From: Acanthacorydalis orientalis
Lineage: Eukaryota; Arthropoda; Insecta; Megaloptera; Corydalidae
Assembly (NCBI GenBank): GCA_034766995.1
Contig: CM068320.1
Span: 23,897,312 to 23,961,311 of the forward strand
DNA length: 64,000 nt
Direction: 5' to 3'
This document shows positions 63,908 through 64,000 of this stretch, in pieces. Each line of letters starts with the position of its first letter. Positions within the stretch are counted from its first letter, which is position 1. Under the pieces are notes generated by a model. The model was not told where the DNA came from and searched no databases. It saw only the letters and a program-made list of their open reading frames with translations. The position numbers and the translations under genes are program-made.

Positions 63908-64000
63908 CCCATTCGCTGCCAACTGCGAGTTATCTCATAAGGTCTGTTCGATACGTACACTGAACTTACTCGGAGTAAGAAATTTTACACTTTTGTGTTC
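63908..64000 (+). mobile_element. Probable piggyBac-like element terminus at window edge
   Basis: TTAA at 63904-63907 is followed by cccattcgctgccaactgcg, a start typical of piggyBac-like elements and their MITEs (TTAACCC..). The element would continue beyond the window, so this cannot be confirmed here. Confidence 0.35.

Overview
This window is eukaryotic, very AT-rich, non-genic DNA. It most likely comes from an arthropod, and an insect is the best guess. The evidence is at least eleven mariner-type elements or fragments from several lineages, together with hAT, piggyBac-like, pogo-like, non-LTR and possible LTR retrotransposon relics. There are also more than sixty (TA)n arrays, many of them 50-190 bp long. 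There is no operon structure, no ribosome binding site pattern and no convincing complete host gene. A hymenopteran is plausible from the mixture of mariner lineages, but the sequence does not prove it.

Layout. 1-3 kb: a mariner copy (family A, minus strand) sitting inside a (TA)n array. 4.3-6.1 kb: a hAT end, then a tandem duplication of a roughly 0.7 kb composite repeat (family D). 7.3-9.0 kb: a TTAA-flanked element whose right end is amplified about nine times. 12.4-13.6 kb: a mariner with a glutamate at the third catalytic position, fused to an inverted copy of its own 5' end. 14-18.5 kb: several tandem duplications bounded by (TA)n. 19-20 kb: a LINE reverse-transcriptase relic. 23-27 kb: small mariner-derived MITEs and a palindromic MITE. 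30-35 kb: two more mariners, two copies of a retroposon 3' end, a possible LTR and a piggyBac-like MITE. 38-41 kb: MITEs, a tetranucleotide satellite and a pogo-like relic. 42-45 kb: a hAT relic interrupted by the second family A mariner, the only one with a long uninterrupted frame. 46.6-47.9 kb: a mariner resembling the Hsmar1/cecropia group. 49-51 kb: piggyBac C-terminal relics. 52.6-53.2 kb and 57-59 kb: three more mariners. 59-64 kb: tandem duplications, a LINE 3' end, a deleted mariner and a probable piggyBac-like terminus at the right edge.

Function. Nothing here looks like an active multi-gene system. Every recognisable transposase is broken by stop codons, frameshifts, truncation or loss of a catalytic residue. 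The best open frame (43574-44533) has Glu instead of Asp at the second catalytic position. The less AT-rich islands (near 3.4, 9.5, 35.2, 39.9, 42.0 and 48.4 kb) are the only candidates for host exons or regulatory DNA. One of them, near 41.8 kb, could encode half of a cysteine-rich sushi-like domain.

The most interesting features are structural: the fold-back mariner at 12.4-13.6 kb, the TTAA element with an amplified end, a palindromic MITE family with about nine copies or half-copies, and the repeated use of (TA)n arrays both as mariner insertion sites and as tandem-duplication boundaries. Coordinates of repeat edges were read by eye and may be off by a few bases.
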